Source: CAZLFA01 sp964558665 (GTDB lineage: Bacteria > Desulfobacterota > Syntrophia > Syntrophales > PHBD01). Taken from it: DNA of 64,000 nucleotides. Location: contig CAZLFA010000002.1 in assembly GCA_964558665.1 (NCBI GenBank), positions 65,324 to 129,323 on the forward strand, in the 5' to 3' direction. The notes under the pieces are model-generated. The model saw nothing but the letters and a program-made list of their open reading frames with translations, had not been told where the DNA came from and made no database searches. Of this stretch, positions 27,507-36,953 are shown piece after piece (position 1 is the first letter of the stretch; every line of letters starts with the position of its first letter). Position numbers and translations under genes: made by a program.

Positions 27507-30500
27507 ATGGATGTAACCAGAAGAGGTTTCTTGAAACTCTCCGGTACGGTCCTTGCGGCAGGCGGCATCGGCGTTACCCTGAAGCCGGTATCTGCATATG
27601 CAAAGCCACTGAAGGTCCTGTATGCCAGAGAGTCCACCACGATCTGCCCATACTGTTCCGTCGGATGCGGAATAATCGTATCGGTACGGGACGGCAAGGT
27701 GATCAATACAGAAGGTGACCCAGACCATCCGATAAATCAGGGCGCTCTTTGCTCCAAAGGCGGTTCGATTTATCAGATGTCGGTCAACGAGAACCGGCTG
27801 GGCAAGCCTCTTTACCGGGCCCCTTTTTCCAAAGAGTGGAAAGAGGTGGACTGGGAATGGGCTTTCGAGAAGATTGCCCAGAATGTCAAAGCCAGCCGGG
27901 ACAAGAGCTTTAAATTCAAAAACGACAAGGGCGAGACGGTAAACCGCACAGAGGGCATTGCCTCGGTCGGTTCTGCCGCCATGGACCTTGAAGAGTGCTT
28001 CACATATCAAAAATTCCTGAGGGGGTTGGGCCTTGTTTACATAGAACATCAGGCCCGTATCTGACACAGCCCGACTGTACCGGCTCTGGCAGAGTCGTTC
28101 GGACGCGGCGCGATGACGAATCACTGGATTGATATGCAGCACAGTGATGTTATTTTAATCATGGGCAGCAACCCTGCCTCCAATCATCCCATTTCTTTCA
28201 AGTGGATCACCAGGGCGATGGAAAAAGGCGCCAAGGTCATATGCGTTGATCCCAGATTTACCCAGTCGGCTGCGAAAGCCCACGTGTATGCCCCTCTCCG
28301 CTCAGGCACGGACATCGCATTCCTGGGCGGGATGATAAGGTACATCCTGGAAAACAAGCTATACTTTGAAGAGTATGTCAAAAATTACACTAATGCCACC
28401 TTCCTGGTTAATCCCGCTTTCAAGATGCCCGGTGAAAACAACGGCGTCTTCTCCGGTCTTGAAGGAGGCAAGTATAACAAGGAGACCTGGTCATACCAGA
28501 CGGACGGCAGCGGCGTTGTCAAAAAAGATCCGACGATGCAGGATCCCAACTGCGTATTCCAGCTTCTGAAAAAGCATTATGACCGCTACACGCCGCAGAT
28601 GGTCAACAAGATCACGGGGACCCCGGCAGACAAACTCGTAGAGATCTACAAGCTCTACGGTTCAACCGGGAAACCGGACAAAGCGGGCGTGGAACTTTAC
28701 GCCATGGGATGGACGCAGCATACGGTCGGAACGCAGATCATCCGGACGATGTGCATGATCCAGCTGCTTCTCGGCAATATGGGTATTGCCGGCGGCGGTG
28801 TTGCCGCCATGCGCGGTGAGTCCAATGTCCAGGGTTCCACGGACCACGGACTTCTCTTCCACATCTGGCCGGGTTATCTGGGGACGCCGACGGCATCGAT
28901 GGGTTCCCTGAGCGTTTATAACGAAAAGAGAACCCCGAAGACGAAAGAACCAAAAAGCCTGAACTGGTGGAAAAACTTTCCTAAGTATTCGGCCAGCTTT
29001 TTAAGAACAATGTTCGGGAAGAACGCAACGCTGGAAGAAGCCTATGGCATGATGCCCAAGCTTGACGATGGCGCCAACTATTCATGGCTGACGCTTTTCG
29101 ACCAGATGTACAAGGAAAAATTCACCGGTTTCTTCGCGTGGGGCATGAATCCGGCGTGCAGCGGCGCCCACTCAAACAAGGTGAGGCAGGCGCTGACAAA
29201 AGTGGACTGGATGGTTAACGTCAATCTCTTCGATAACGAAACAGGTTCCTTCTGGCGCGGCCCCGGCATGGATCCCACGAAGATCAAAACCGAGGTCTTC
29301 ATGCTCCCCTGCGCCGCCTCAATTGAAAAGGAAGGCAGTCTGGCCAACAGCGGAAGATTGATGCAGTGGCGCTACAAAGCCGTTGAACCCCCGGGAATTG
29401 CTCTGCCCGACGGCGATATCATGAGCGAAATTTTCTTAAAGGTTAAGGAACTGTACGAAAAGGACGGCGGCCCCATGAAAGAGGCCATCACCAAGCTGAC
29501 CTGGCCTTACGGCAAGATGGCCGGCAAGCATTTCCATTACGATCCCCATGCGGTGGCAAAAGAAATCAACGGTTTCTTCCTTGAAGACAAGAAGGTTGAA
29601 AATCCCACCAAAAAGGGTGAATTCAAGGAGTTCAAAAAGGGTGATCCCGTTCCCACTTTCGCCTGGCTGCAGGATGACGGTTCGACGTCTTCGGGCTGCT
29701 GGGTGTACTGCGGGTCATATCCGGGAACGAATATGGCCGCCCGACGCGATAAAAAGGATGCTTCCGGCATCGGCCTATATTCCGGTTGGGCCTGGAGCTG
29801 GCCGGTCAACCGCCGCATCATCTACAACGGCGCATCGGTTGATCTCAACGGCAAACCCTGGAATCCGAAGAAAGCAGTCATTAAATGGACAGGCGAGAAA
29901 TGGGTCGGTGACGTACCCGATGGAGTCGGTGAACCCGGTTCCGGCAGGCCGCCTTTCATTATGAAGCCGGACGGAGTTGCGAGTCTTTTCGGCCCCGGTT
30001 TGGTTGACGGGCCGTTCCCGGAACATTATGAACCGCTCGAGTGTCCGGTGGAGAAAAACTTCATGTCGCCTCATAAGCACAACCCGGCCATCAAGAGATT
30101 TGACAAGCCGGGTGTCGGATCGGATCTGGATGTATATTCCGGCGTTCAGAGCTGCGATCCGAGGTTCCCGATCATCGGCTCAACCTACCGCATCAGCGAG
30201 CATTGGCAGACGGGTGTTCTGACACGCTGGTGTCCGTGGCTGGCAGAGATGCAGCCGGAGATGTGGTGTGAGATGAGCAAGGAACTGGCGGGTGAGAAAG
30301 GCATTAAGAACGGCGACAAGGTTATCGTGAGTTCAGCAAGAGGCCAGGTTGAATGTGTCGCCATTGTGACACCGCGATTCAAGCCGTTCAATATCAACGG
30401 CAACACTATTCATGAGGTCGGCATCCCCTGGCATTTCGGATGGATAACGTCCGTAGACAGGAAATATGTACCGGGAGACAAGAAGCCGGAAGTATTCACG

Positions 30501-30608
30501 CGTGGTGATGCGGCTAACCTGCTCGTGCCGACGATTGGCGATGCCAACACGATGATCCCGGAGAGCAAGGCCTTCATGGTCAACGTTGTGAAGAAGGGGG
30601 TGAAGTAA
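27507..30608 (+). CDS. fdhA: Selenocysteine formate dehydrogenase catalytic subunit (Tat-exported), copy 2
   Basis: A 1033-residue protein when TGA at 28062-28064 is read as Sec (U186; context QARI-U-HSPTVPAL). MDVTRRGFLKLSG is a Tat signal ending near SAYA; CPYCSVGCGIIV binds [4Fe-4S]; GSNPASNHP, MGWTQHTVGTQIIR and GESNVQGSTDH mark the molybdopterin-binding domains. AAAGGAG precedes the ATG at 27507. It is a clear paralogue of the minus-strand copy but has diverged more than the fdhB and fdhI genes, with a different C-terminal region (for example SVDRKYVPGDKKPEV). It starts the fdhA-fdhB-fdhI operon that ends in the terminator at 32121. Confidence 0.94.
28062..28100 (+). promoter_or_regulatory. 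Sec codon and SECIS region of fdhA copy 2
   Basis: TGA at 28062-28064, then a hairpin with apical GGCTCT (28082-28087) flanked by CTGTACC and GGCAGAG. The loop sequence is the same as in fdhA copy 1. Confidence 0.78.
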
Positions 30609-30611
30609 ACC

Positions 30612-31415
30612 ATGGCCGATAAAATGAAACTTATTGATGTGACAAAATGTACGGGATGCCGGGGCTGCCAACTGGCCTGCAAGCAGTGGAACCAGATGCC
30701 GGCGAGGCAGACAAAGAATTACGGGACATACCAGAATCCCCCGGAGCTTCAGTGGAACACCTGGACGCTGATCAGGTTTCAGGAAGTGGTAGCTGACGAT
30801 AAGGTTAAATGGCTATTCAGAAAAGACGGCTGCATGCACTGCACCGACGCCGCCTGTGTAAAGGTCTGTCCAAGCGGCGCCCTTTATTATACCGACCTTG
30901 GTACTGTCGGCCTCAATCATGAGCGCTGCATCGGCTGCAAGGAGTGCGTATCCGCATGTCCCTTTGATATACCCCGCTACGACAACGCAACGGACAAGGT
31001 ATACAAGTGCGACCTTTGTCTTACGAGAATTCAGACCGAACTGAAACCGGCCTGTGTCAAGGCCTGTCCGACGGGCGCCCTGACTTTCGGTGCCAAGGAC
31101 AAGATGACCAAAAAGGCCTATGCCCGTGTAGAGGAGCTTAAAAAAGAAGGTTATAAAGACGCCAACGTGTACGGCGACAAGTTCGTAAAGGGCACGCACG
31201 TGCTTTATGTGCTGGATCAGAAGCCGGAAGTTTACGAAAAGCTTCCCGCGAATCCGAGTGTGCCTCTGGCGACGATACTCTGGAAGGATTTCCTCAAGCC
31301 GCTGAGTTTGCTGGCGGCAGGCGGTGTCCTGGCCGGCTCGTTCTTCCATTACATCATTCACGGACCGAAGCTGCCTGACGAAGATACCCATGAAAACACA
31401 AAAGGGGGTGAATAG
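30612..31415 (+). CDS. fdhB: Formate dehydrogenase iron-sulfur subunit (beta), copy 2
   Basis: A 267-residue FdnH-type subunit with four [4Fe-4S] sites (CTGCRGCQLAC, CMHCTDAACVKVC, CIGCKECVSAC, CDLCLTRI with CVKAC) and a C-terminal transmembrane anchor. It starts three bases after fdhA. Its C-terminal 50 residues are identical to copy 1 while the N-terminal part differs at about one residue in ten, consistent with conversion of the 3' end. Confidence 0.94.
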   Translation: MADKMKLIDVTKCTGCRGCQLACKQWNQMPARQTKNYGTYQNPPELQWNTWTLIRFQEVVADDKVKWLFRKDGCMHCTDAACVKVCPSGALYYTDLGTVGLNHERCIGCKECVSACPFDIPRYDNATDKVYKCDLCLTRIQTELKPACVKACPTGALTFGAKDKMTKKAYARVEELKKEGYKDANVYGDKFVKGTHVLYVLDQKPEVYEKLPANPSVPLATILWKDFLKPLSLLAAGGVLAGSFFHYIIHGPKLPDEDTHENTKGGE

Positions 31416-31687
31416 CGATGAGGAAAGGATTGATTCAGGCAACTGATGCCTTTGAAAGAATAGTACACTGGTGTTTGGCGATTTCCTGCATTGTTCTCTG
31501 TTTTACCGGTCTGGGGATGATGTTCCATTCCTTCAACTGGATCGGAGAAGTGATGGGCGGATTGAAATCTTTGAAGTACGTTCACAACTTTACGGGAGTG
31601 TTTTTCGGCTTTGCGCTGGCCTTTACCATCGGCATGTGGTGGAAGGAGGCGGGTGTGTTTTCGATGCCTGAGGACCTGGACTGGATC
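31365..31687 (+). repeat. Gene-converted tract, inverted copy 2
   Basis: The reverse complement of 19618-19940 with no difference seen over 323 bases. It spans the fdhB/fdhI junction. Confidence 0.8.
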
Positions 31688-32086
31688 ATGTGCGGCGGCG
31701 GATACGTCTGGCACGTGGACAAGGTTCCGGAGGTCGGCAAGTACAATCCCGGACAGAAGATGTTCTTTCTGGTGGTGGCGGGATTCGGAGTTATCATGGT
31801 GCTGACTGGTCTGGTCATGTGGTTTCCGCTTTCATTTCCGGCATGGCTGGTGCGCTGGTTGATCGTTCTGCACGTCCTGGGATTTCTGACTATTTTTGCC
31901 TTCTTCTTTGTGCATCTTTATCTGGGAACAATCGGTTCCCCCGGATCGTTGCCGGCGATGACGACGGGCTGGGTGACGCGTGCGTGGCTTAAAAAGCAGC
32001 ATCCCAAGTGGCTGAAGGAGATGGAGCACGAGGGCAAGCTGGTTGTCTACGGCGAAGAAAAGAGCGCCGATTCGCATGGCCATTAA
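31418..32086 (+). CDS. fdhI: Formate dehydrogenase cytochrome b subunit (gamma), copy 2
   Basis: A 222-residue four-helix cytochrome b subunit of the FdnI type, differing from copy 1 at about a dozen residues, all after residue 89 (for example LIVLHVLGF versus MIVFHALGF). It accepts electrons from FdhB and reduces, or is reduced by, the quinone pool. It starts two bases after fdhB. Confidence 0.93.
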   Translation: MRKGLIQATDAFERIVHWCLAISCIVLCFTGLGMMFHSFNWIGEVMGGLKSLKYVHNFTGVFFGFALAFTIGMWWKEAGVFSMPEDLDWIMCGGGYVWHVDKVPEVGKYNPGQKMFFLVVAGFGVIMVLTGLVMWFPLSFPAWLVRWLIVLHVLGFLTIFAFFFVHLYLGTIGSPGSLPAMTTGWVTRAWLKKQHPKWLKEMEHEGKLVVYGEEKSADSHGH

Positions 32087-32120
32087 GCAAACGGCTTTCA
32101 AATAGCATTTAAAAATGTTA

Positions 32121-32153
32121 AAAAAGACCTGTCAGAGATGGCAGGTCTTTTTG
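32121..32153 (+). terminator. Intrinsic terminator of fdh operon copy 2
   Basis: AAAAAGACCTG (32121-32131) pairs perfectly with CAGGTCTTTTT (32142-32152), with the T-tract built into the 3' arm. Confidence 0.9.
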
Positions 32154-32186
32154 TTTAAACGCATACATTAAAAAGGAGATAACATA

Positions 32187-32762
32187 ATGAAACGGATGAT
32201 TGTTAGAACAATGATATCGCTGATTGTTGTTGCCTTGCTTTATGGTCAGGGCATTTGCGCCGGGCCGCCTGTTGTCGGTGGAGTGATTCCGGATTTTACG
32301 CTTTCGGCGCCGAAAGACTCCGGTCAGAAGAGCTACCTCGGTCTTTCCTGGTTGGGCGGTAAGTTCACCGTGCCGAAAATCAAGGCAGATGTGGTCATCA
32401 TTGAGATATACAGCATGTACTGTCCATACTGTCAGGCAGAAGCACCCAAGGTAAATGCTCTTTACGAAAGGATAGAGGCGGACCCTGCACTGAAAGGAAA
32501 GATAAAGCTTATCGGCATCGGGGTGGGGAACTCCTCATACGAGGTCAATGTTTTTAAGGAAAGATATAACGTGCCGTTCCCTCTTTTTCCCGACGGAGAT
32601 TTTGTGATACATAAGTTAATGGGCGAGGTGAGGACTCCTTATTTCATCGGTGTCAGGATTAACAAAAACGGTTCTCATCGTGTGTTCTTTTCCAAGCTGG
32701 GGGCATTTGAAAGTGTCGATCAGTTCCTGTCGCAGATGATCAAACTTTCGGGGCTGAGATAG
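32187..32762 (+). CDS. Secreted thioredoxin-fold protein (TlpA-like)
   Basis: A 191-residue periplasmic protein: a signal peptide (about residues 1-26, ending GICAG), then a thioredoxin fold with the CPYC redox centre in IYSMYCPYCQAEAP and the cis-Pro region VRTPYFIG. It likely reduces or oxidises periplasmic disulfides. AAAAAGGAGATAACATA precedes the ATG. It is followed nine bases later by a secreted peroxiredoxin, suggesting a reductant/peroxidase pair. Confidence 0.85.
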   Translation: MKRMIVRTMISLIVVALLYGQGICAGPPVVGGVIPDFTLSAPKDSGQKSYLGLSWLGGKFTVPKIKADVVIIEIYSMYCPYCQAEAPKVNALYERIEADPALKGKIKLIGIGVGNSSYEVNVFKERYNVPFPLFPDGDFVIHKLMGEVRTPYFIGVRINKNGSHRVFFSKLGAFESVDQFLSQMIKLSGLR

Positions 32763-32771
32763 GAGGATGTC

Positions 32772-33368
32772 ATGAGAAAAGCATTTATTGTTTTGTTGGC
32801 GGCAGTAGCCGCTTCAGTATTGGCGATTAATGAAACCTTTGCCCTGTCCGATGCCTATAAGAACAATATCTACAATACGGGGAAACTGAAGGCGGCGGAC
32901 AGCTTTCTTAAAGTTAAGGTCGGCGATACGGCGCCCGATTTTGCATTGAAATCGACAACCGGAGAAACTGTGAAGCTGAGCCAATTCAGGGGAAAAAAGA
33001 ATGTCGTCCTTTCGTTCATACCCGCGGCCTGGACTCCGGTGTGCTCGGACCAGTGGCCGGGGTACAACATCGTCAAGGAGCTGTTCTATAAGAACGATGC
33101 CGTGCTTCTGGGCATCTCCGTAGATAATCTGCCGACGCTTTTTTCCTGGACAAACCAGATGGGCGCTCTATGGTTTCCCGTGCTCTCCGACTTTTATCCG
33201 CACGGCAGGGTTGCCGATGCATTAGGCATCCTGCGTTCCGACGGGACATCGGAGCGGGCCCTGTTTGTGATCGATAAAAAGGGCGTCATCCGCTATATAG
33301 ACGTACATGATATAAATGAGAGGCCGCCTCTGCAGGCGCTGGTCAAAGAATTGGAGAAGCTCAAATAG
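32772..33368 (+). CDS. Secreted 1-Cys peroxiredoxin (AhpC/TSA family)
   Basis: A 198-residue protein with a signal peptide (about 1-25) and a peroxiredoxin fold: VGDTAPDFALKS, LSQFRGKKNVVLSF, and the peroxidatic site WTPVCSDQ with Cys91. No second cysteine is present, so the sulfenate must be resolved by another thiol, possibly the thioredoxin-like protein encoded just upstream. It protects against peroxides in the periplasm of an anaerobe. Confidence 0.87.
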   Translation: MRKAFIVLLAAVAASVLAINETFALSDAYKNNIYNTGKLKAADSFLKVKVGDTAPDFALKSTTGETVKLSQFRGKKNVVLSFIPAAWTPVCSDQWPGYNIVKELFYKNDAVLLGISVDNLPTLFSWTNQMGALWFPVLSDFYPHGRVADALGILRSDGTSERALFVIDKKGVIRYIDVHDINERPPLQALVKELEKLK

Positions 33369-33372
33369 TCTA

Positions 33373-34164
33373 ATGAACAAATATAAGATAACCGTCGAGT
33401 ACGATGGGACGGGGTTAAGCGGCTGGCAGACGCAGAAGAATGCCAGGAGCGTTCAGGGCACTCTTATTGAAGCCGCCAGTGAACTGTTCGGACAGCCCGT
33501 CGATATACAGGGTGCAGGACGGACTGATGCCGGTGTCCATGCCCTTGCCCAGGTTGCGCATATCGAAACATCAAAAAAGATGCCGCCGCAGAAAATCCTC
33601 TACGGACTGAACGACAGACTCCCCGCAACCGTGAACGTCCTGAAGGTTGAGGAGGCGACTCCGCGCTTCCATGCACGCCACCATGCAAAGACAAGGGTCT
33701 ACATCTATCAGATATCGAGGCGCAGAACGGCCTTCGGCAAGAAGTTCGTCTGGTGGGTGAAGGACGAACTAAATGTGAAAAAGATGCTCTCGGCCGCACA
33801 GGCCTTCCAGGGTTTTCATGATTTTGTTTCCTTTGCCGACAAGAGATTCGACAAGGATGCCTCCACGAAAGTGATGCTGGACTCCGTGGAACTTATGGAA
33901 CATGACGACCTGATCATTGTTCGCATAACCGGGTCGCACTTTCTGTGGAAGATGGTACGCAGGATGGTGGGGATTCTCGTTGAGGTCGGGCGGGAAAACC
34001 TTACACGCCGTGACGTGGAAAATATGCTGATCAAGCTATCGGACCTGCCTGCAAAGAATACGGCTCCCCCGTCCGGTCTTTTTCTGGCGCAGGTCCTTTA
34101 TGAAGGAGACTCGATAAAACCTTTGCAACCGCCGCTTTCCCTCCTGCCGAATCTCCGCGTATAG
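33373..34164 (+). CDS. truA: tRNA pseudouridine(38-40) synthase
   Basis: A 263-residue cytosolic enzyme. The catalytic Asp is D52 in GAGRTDAGVHALAQ; YDGTGLSGWQ at the N-terminus and FLWKMVRRMVG near residue 200 are family landmarks. The start at 33373 is chosen for similarity to TruA; it lies four bases after the peroxiredoxin stop. It isomerises uridines in the tRNA anticodon stem-loop. Confidence 0.94.
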   Translation: MNKYKITVEYDGTGLSGWQTQKNARSVQGTLIEAASELFGQPVDIQGAGRTDAGVHALAQVAHIETSKKMPPQKILYGLNDRLPATVNVLKVEEATPRFHARHHAKTRVYIYQISRRRTAFGKKFVWWVKDELNVKKMLSAAQAFQGFHDFVSFADKRFDKDASTKVMLDSVELMEHDDLIIVRITGSHFLWKMVRRMVGILVEVGRENLTRRDVENMLIKLSDLPAKNTAPPSGLFLAQVLYEGDSIKPLQPPLSLLPNLRV

Positions 34165-34166
34165 AA

Positions 34167-34352
34167 TCACTGCTTATCAGGCGTTTTGGAAGTGAGCTTC
34201 TCTGCCACAGCGGCGCATTCCCCCGACAGATGATATAGGTCTGTCTCGTAAACCACACCGATCATGCCCTTGCCGGAAGGCGGTATCTTCATCGATTCCA
34301 GGATCTTCCTGCAATGCGGGCATTTCGGTTCTTGTATGGCGTTGTTATCCAT
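34167..34352 (-). CDS. Small CxxC protein, unknown
   Basis: A 61-residue frame converging with truA. It holds one CPHC knuckle near residue 11 and a lone Cys at position 46. The upstream GAGAGA is a poor ribosome-binding site, so coding status is uncertain. No family recognised. Confidence 0.45.
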   Translation of the reverse strand: MDNNAIQEPKCPHCRKILESMKIPPSGKGMIGVVYETDLYHLSGECAAVAEKLTSKTPDKQ

Positions 34353-34637
34353 GCCGCAAATCTCTCATAATTCATTTGATAATGTCAAGGATCCAGGTGC
34401 GGGGATATTGCTGTATCAAAATTGGTTTGACGCGGATCGAACAACCGGGAGGGCGAAAATTCGGGATAAAAGGTTATGACCGGCGCAAGGAGTTTCCCGC
34501 GGTTCAGAATATTTTTTCGACAAAAGCTGTGGTTATTTCCCATGCCTTGCCGGATGCAAAAATATTTAATTCACCGCTTGCAAACCCCTTGCGCCGATCA
34601 TGGCAAGCATTAGTTTGCTCTGATTCAGAACCGGACA
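34353..34637. other. Intergenic region with repeat element copy B
   Basis: About 120 bases of unremarkable sequence followed by the palindromic element 34476-34601. No gene is seen. Confidence 0.5.
34476..34601. repeat. Palindromic repeat element, copy B
   Basis: A 126-base imperfect palindrome with outer arms GACCGGCGCAAGGAGTTT and AAACCCCTTGCGCCGATC. The core GCGGTTCAGAATATTTTT and AAAATATTTAATTCACCGC match copy A at 18960-19042. The central part is about 40 bases longer than in copy A. Confidence 0.65.
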
Positions 34638-35483
34638 CTACTTAAGATAACTGTGCAACCCCGGCAGCAGATTAACCCCCAGATAGGTGAACAGCATGGA
34701 GGCGAAACCGATCACGGACATGATGGCCGTGCGCCTGCCGCGCCAGTCGCGCACATATCGGGAGTGCAGCATGACGGCATAGATCAGCCAGGTGATGAGC
34801 GACCATGTTTCCTTGGGGTCCCAGCTCCAGTAAGAGCCCCAGGCGTAATGAGCCCACACGGAGCCCGTCATGATGCCGATGGTCAGAAAGACAAACCCCA
34901 AAGCGGTTGTCCGGTTTATCAATTCATCCAGGGAATCCGCAGAGGGCAGTCTGTTGAGAAATCCCTGGTCGGATTCCCCGCCGGCCTGCTTACCGCTTTT
35001 CATGAAATAGATCAGGGCGCAGCCGAAGGCAAAGGTGAACCCCGCATAGCCCATGAAGCAGGTGACGACGTGGCTTGTCAGCCAGTTGCTTTGCAATGCA
35101 GGTATCAGTGGCTGTATAGCGGAATTGACCCCCGGCGATATTGATGCGTAGGCCATGATCAGAAAGGCAAGAGGAACGACAAACGTTCCGATGGTCCTGT
35201 TTTGCGTTTTTCTTTCAATGACAAGATAGAAAAGGACGATGGCCCAGGCGAAGAAGATCATGGACTCGTATAAGTTGGAAAGGGGGATGTGGCCGATGCC
35301 CAGATCGTATGACTCCTTCCAGCGCCAGATCAGCGCCGCCGCCTGCATTACGATGCCCGCCCACGCAGTTATTGTGCCGATGCGTCCCCAGAACTCCTTT
35401 CCAAAAGCCGTCCGGAAAAGATAGAAGACAAATGAGGCAAAGTAAACAAAGGTCACCACGCTGAGTATAGTCGTATGCTTCAT
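34638..35483 (-). CDS. ccsA: Cytochrome c biogenesis protein CcsA/ResC
   Basis: A 281-residue protein with eight hydrophobic segments and the haem-handling WWD-type motif WGSYWSWDPKETWSL near residue 215. Conserved His residues in MLHSRY and in LTSHVVTCFMGY are likely haem ligands. With ResB it exports haem and attaches it to apocytochromes c (system II). The start overlaps the resB stop (ATGA). It is the last gene of the cytochrome operon. Confidence 0.92.
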   Translation of the reverse strand: MKHTTILSVVTFVYFASFVFYLFRTAFGKEFWGRIGTITAWAGIVMQAAALIWRWKESYDLGIGHIPLSNLYESMIFFAWAIVLFYLVIERKTQNRTIGTFVVPLAFLIMAYASISPGVNSAIQPLIPALQSNWLTSHVVTCFMGYAGFTFAFGCALIYFMKSGKQAGGESDQGFLNRLPSADSLDELINRTTALGFVFLTIGIMTGSVWAHYAWGSYWSWDPKETWSLITWLIYAVMLHSRYVRDWRGRRTAIMSVIGFASMLFTYLGVNLLPGLHSYLK

Positions 35484-36859
35484 GAATTCAGTTCCTGCCT
35501 CATCTCTGCAATGATCCGCTCCAACCGGCTTCTCATGACTGCTTTGTTTCTGCTGATGCCGGCAAACGACACCCTTTCCCTGCCTTCGCTCTCATCGATC
35601 CTCACCCATACACGCTGGTGGGGCATGAAGAAGACCACAATAAGACCGGCCATCATCAGAATTCCTCCCGCCGCAACCAGCGGGACGCCGGGGTCGCTGA
35701 CCACCTGGAGACCCGTATAATACTGCTCTTCCAGCCGCACGAGTGAGAATGTGTACGGCTTGAACAGCCCGGGATTGAAAATAGGCACTTCATTAATAAT
35801 GCCGGGATTTGCAGTCTTGATCTGTTCTATATTCTTGAAGACCCAGAACCGGACATCGGCCTTCGGCGACGTAATGTGCAGCTTGAGCGCGGGCCCCATC
35901 TCCATGAGGTTATCCTCCAGACGCAAGACCTCAATGACCGCGTTGCTTCCCGGCAGATCGATTTTATCGCCAAGCTGCAGCATCAGTCCCTTTTCTTGTT
36001 CCCTGTCTTTCCTGTAAGTGACGAATGCCCTGCCGTTCGACATCTTCCCGTAGGTTGACTGGTAAAAACGGATTCCGTCCTGTTCAAGGGGATGATTGAC
36101 CAGCAGAGGTCCCTTCTTGATAATGCGTCCATCTCTGATAAAACTCAGATCGGAGCGATAGGTCCTGGGATCTCCGTTGTCATAGAATTCAACGGTGAAA
36201 CGGTTGCAGCGTACCTGGAAGCCGAGCTTCCTTGTCCCTTTATCGCCTCTGAGATCTATTGCCTGAACCGAGTCTCCTTCCGGAATGCCGACGAAACCCT
36301 CGAAGCCGGAAACAGACCCGATCACGACGCCCGCTATGATCAAGAGAACGCTCAGATGGACTATGTAAACTCCGAACAGAGAAAATCTGTTCTTCTCGAA
36401 CAGGAAAAAAACGGCTTTGTCCGTTTCCGATTTTTCAGGGCTGCCCAGTCTCTTTTTCAGAAAGGCGGCGGCACAGTCACGGATGCTCTCCGCGCTTCCC
36501 GGCATGAGCAGCACGTTTCCCTCCTCATCTGCCTCGAATAAGCCCTCCGGAATTACCGGGGAAGATTTATTGAACTGCTTTAAGGAGTGGGGCAGGCGGT
36601 TCAGGGAGCAAACGATCAGATTGACGGACAGAAGGGCCAGGAGGATGTAAAAAACAACGGAGTGATAGATGTCGAATATCTGCAGCTTCTGTAAGACAAA
36701 TGCCGTTGCGGGCGACAGGGAACGCACAAAGTCCTGTGCGTTTTCCTGCTGGGGGATGAAGGTTCCGATGACGGAAAGAACGGCGATAATGATAAGCAGA
36801 AATATGGTGAGTCTGACGGAAGAGAAAAACGATCGGATCAGACTTTTTTTATCAGGCAA
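35480..36859 (-). CDS. resB: Cytochrome c biogenesis protein ResB/Ccs1
   Basis: A 459-residue protein starting at TTG (GGGAGG upstream). Three N-terminal helices (SVRLTIFLLIIIAVLSVIG, a second near 70, and one near 165) flank a large periplasmic domain, with a final helix near residue 400 (VSDPGVPLVAAGGILMMAGL). This is the ResB topology. It works with CcsA in system II, which fits the 27 CxxCH haem sites in the same operon. Confidence 0.9.
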   Translation of the reverse strand: MPDKKSLIRSFFSSVRLTIFLLIIIAVLSVIGTFIPQQENAQDFVRSLSPATAFVLQKLQIFDIYHSVVFYILLALLSVNLIVCSLNRLPHSLKQFNKSSPVIPEGLFEADEEGNVLLMPGSAESIRDCAAAFLKKRLGSPEKSETDKAVFFLFEKNRFSLFGVYIVHLSVLLIIAGVVIGSVSGFEGFVGIPEGDSVQAIDLRGDKGTRKLGFQVRCNRFTVEFYDNGDPRTYRSDLSFIRDGRIIKKGPLLVNHPLEQDGIRFYQSTYGKMSNGRAFVTYRKDREQEKGLMLQLGDKIDLPGSNAVIEVLRLEDNLMEMGPALKLHITSPKADVRFWVFKNIEQIKTANPGIINEVPIFNPGLFKPYTFSLVRLEEQYYTGLQVVSDPGVPLVAAGGILMMAGLIVVFFMPHQRVWVRIDESEGRERVSFAGISRNKAVMRSRLERIIAEMRQELNS

Positions 36860-36953
36860 CGGATGTTATCCTCCCGGATGGTGATTGCACCTTCTATCAT
36901 TAAAGAAAAGCCGCTTCAAGTATAACCATTGCCGCCGGGTGAATAAATCATTT

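Noticed and set aside
31832..32101. Long open frames antisense to the fdh, otsA, metK and cytochrome genes (several of 90-250 codons)
   Set aside because: They are shadows of GC-rich coding sequence on the other strand, lacking ribosome-binding sites and protein-like composition.
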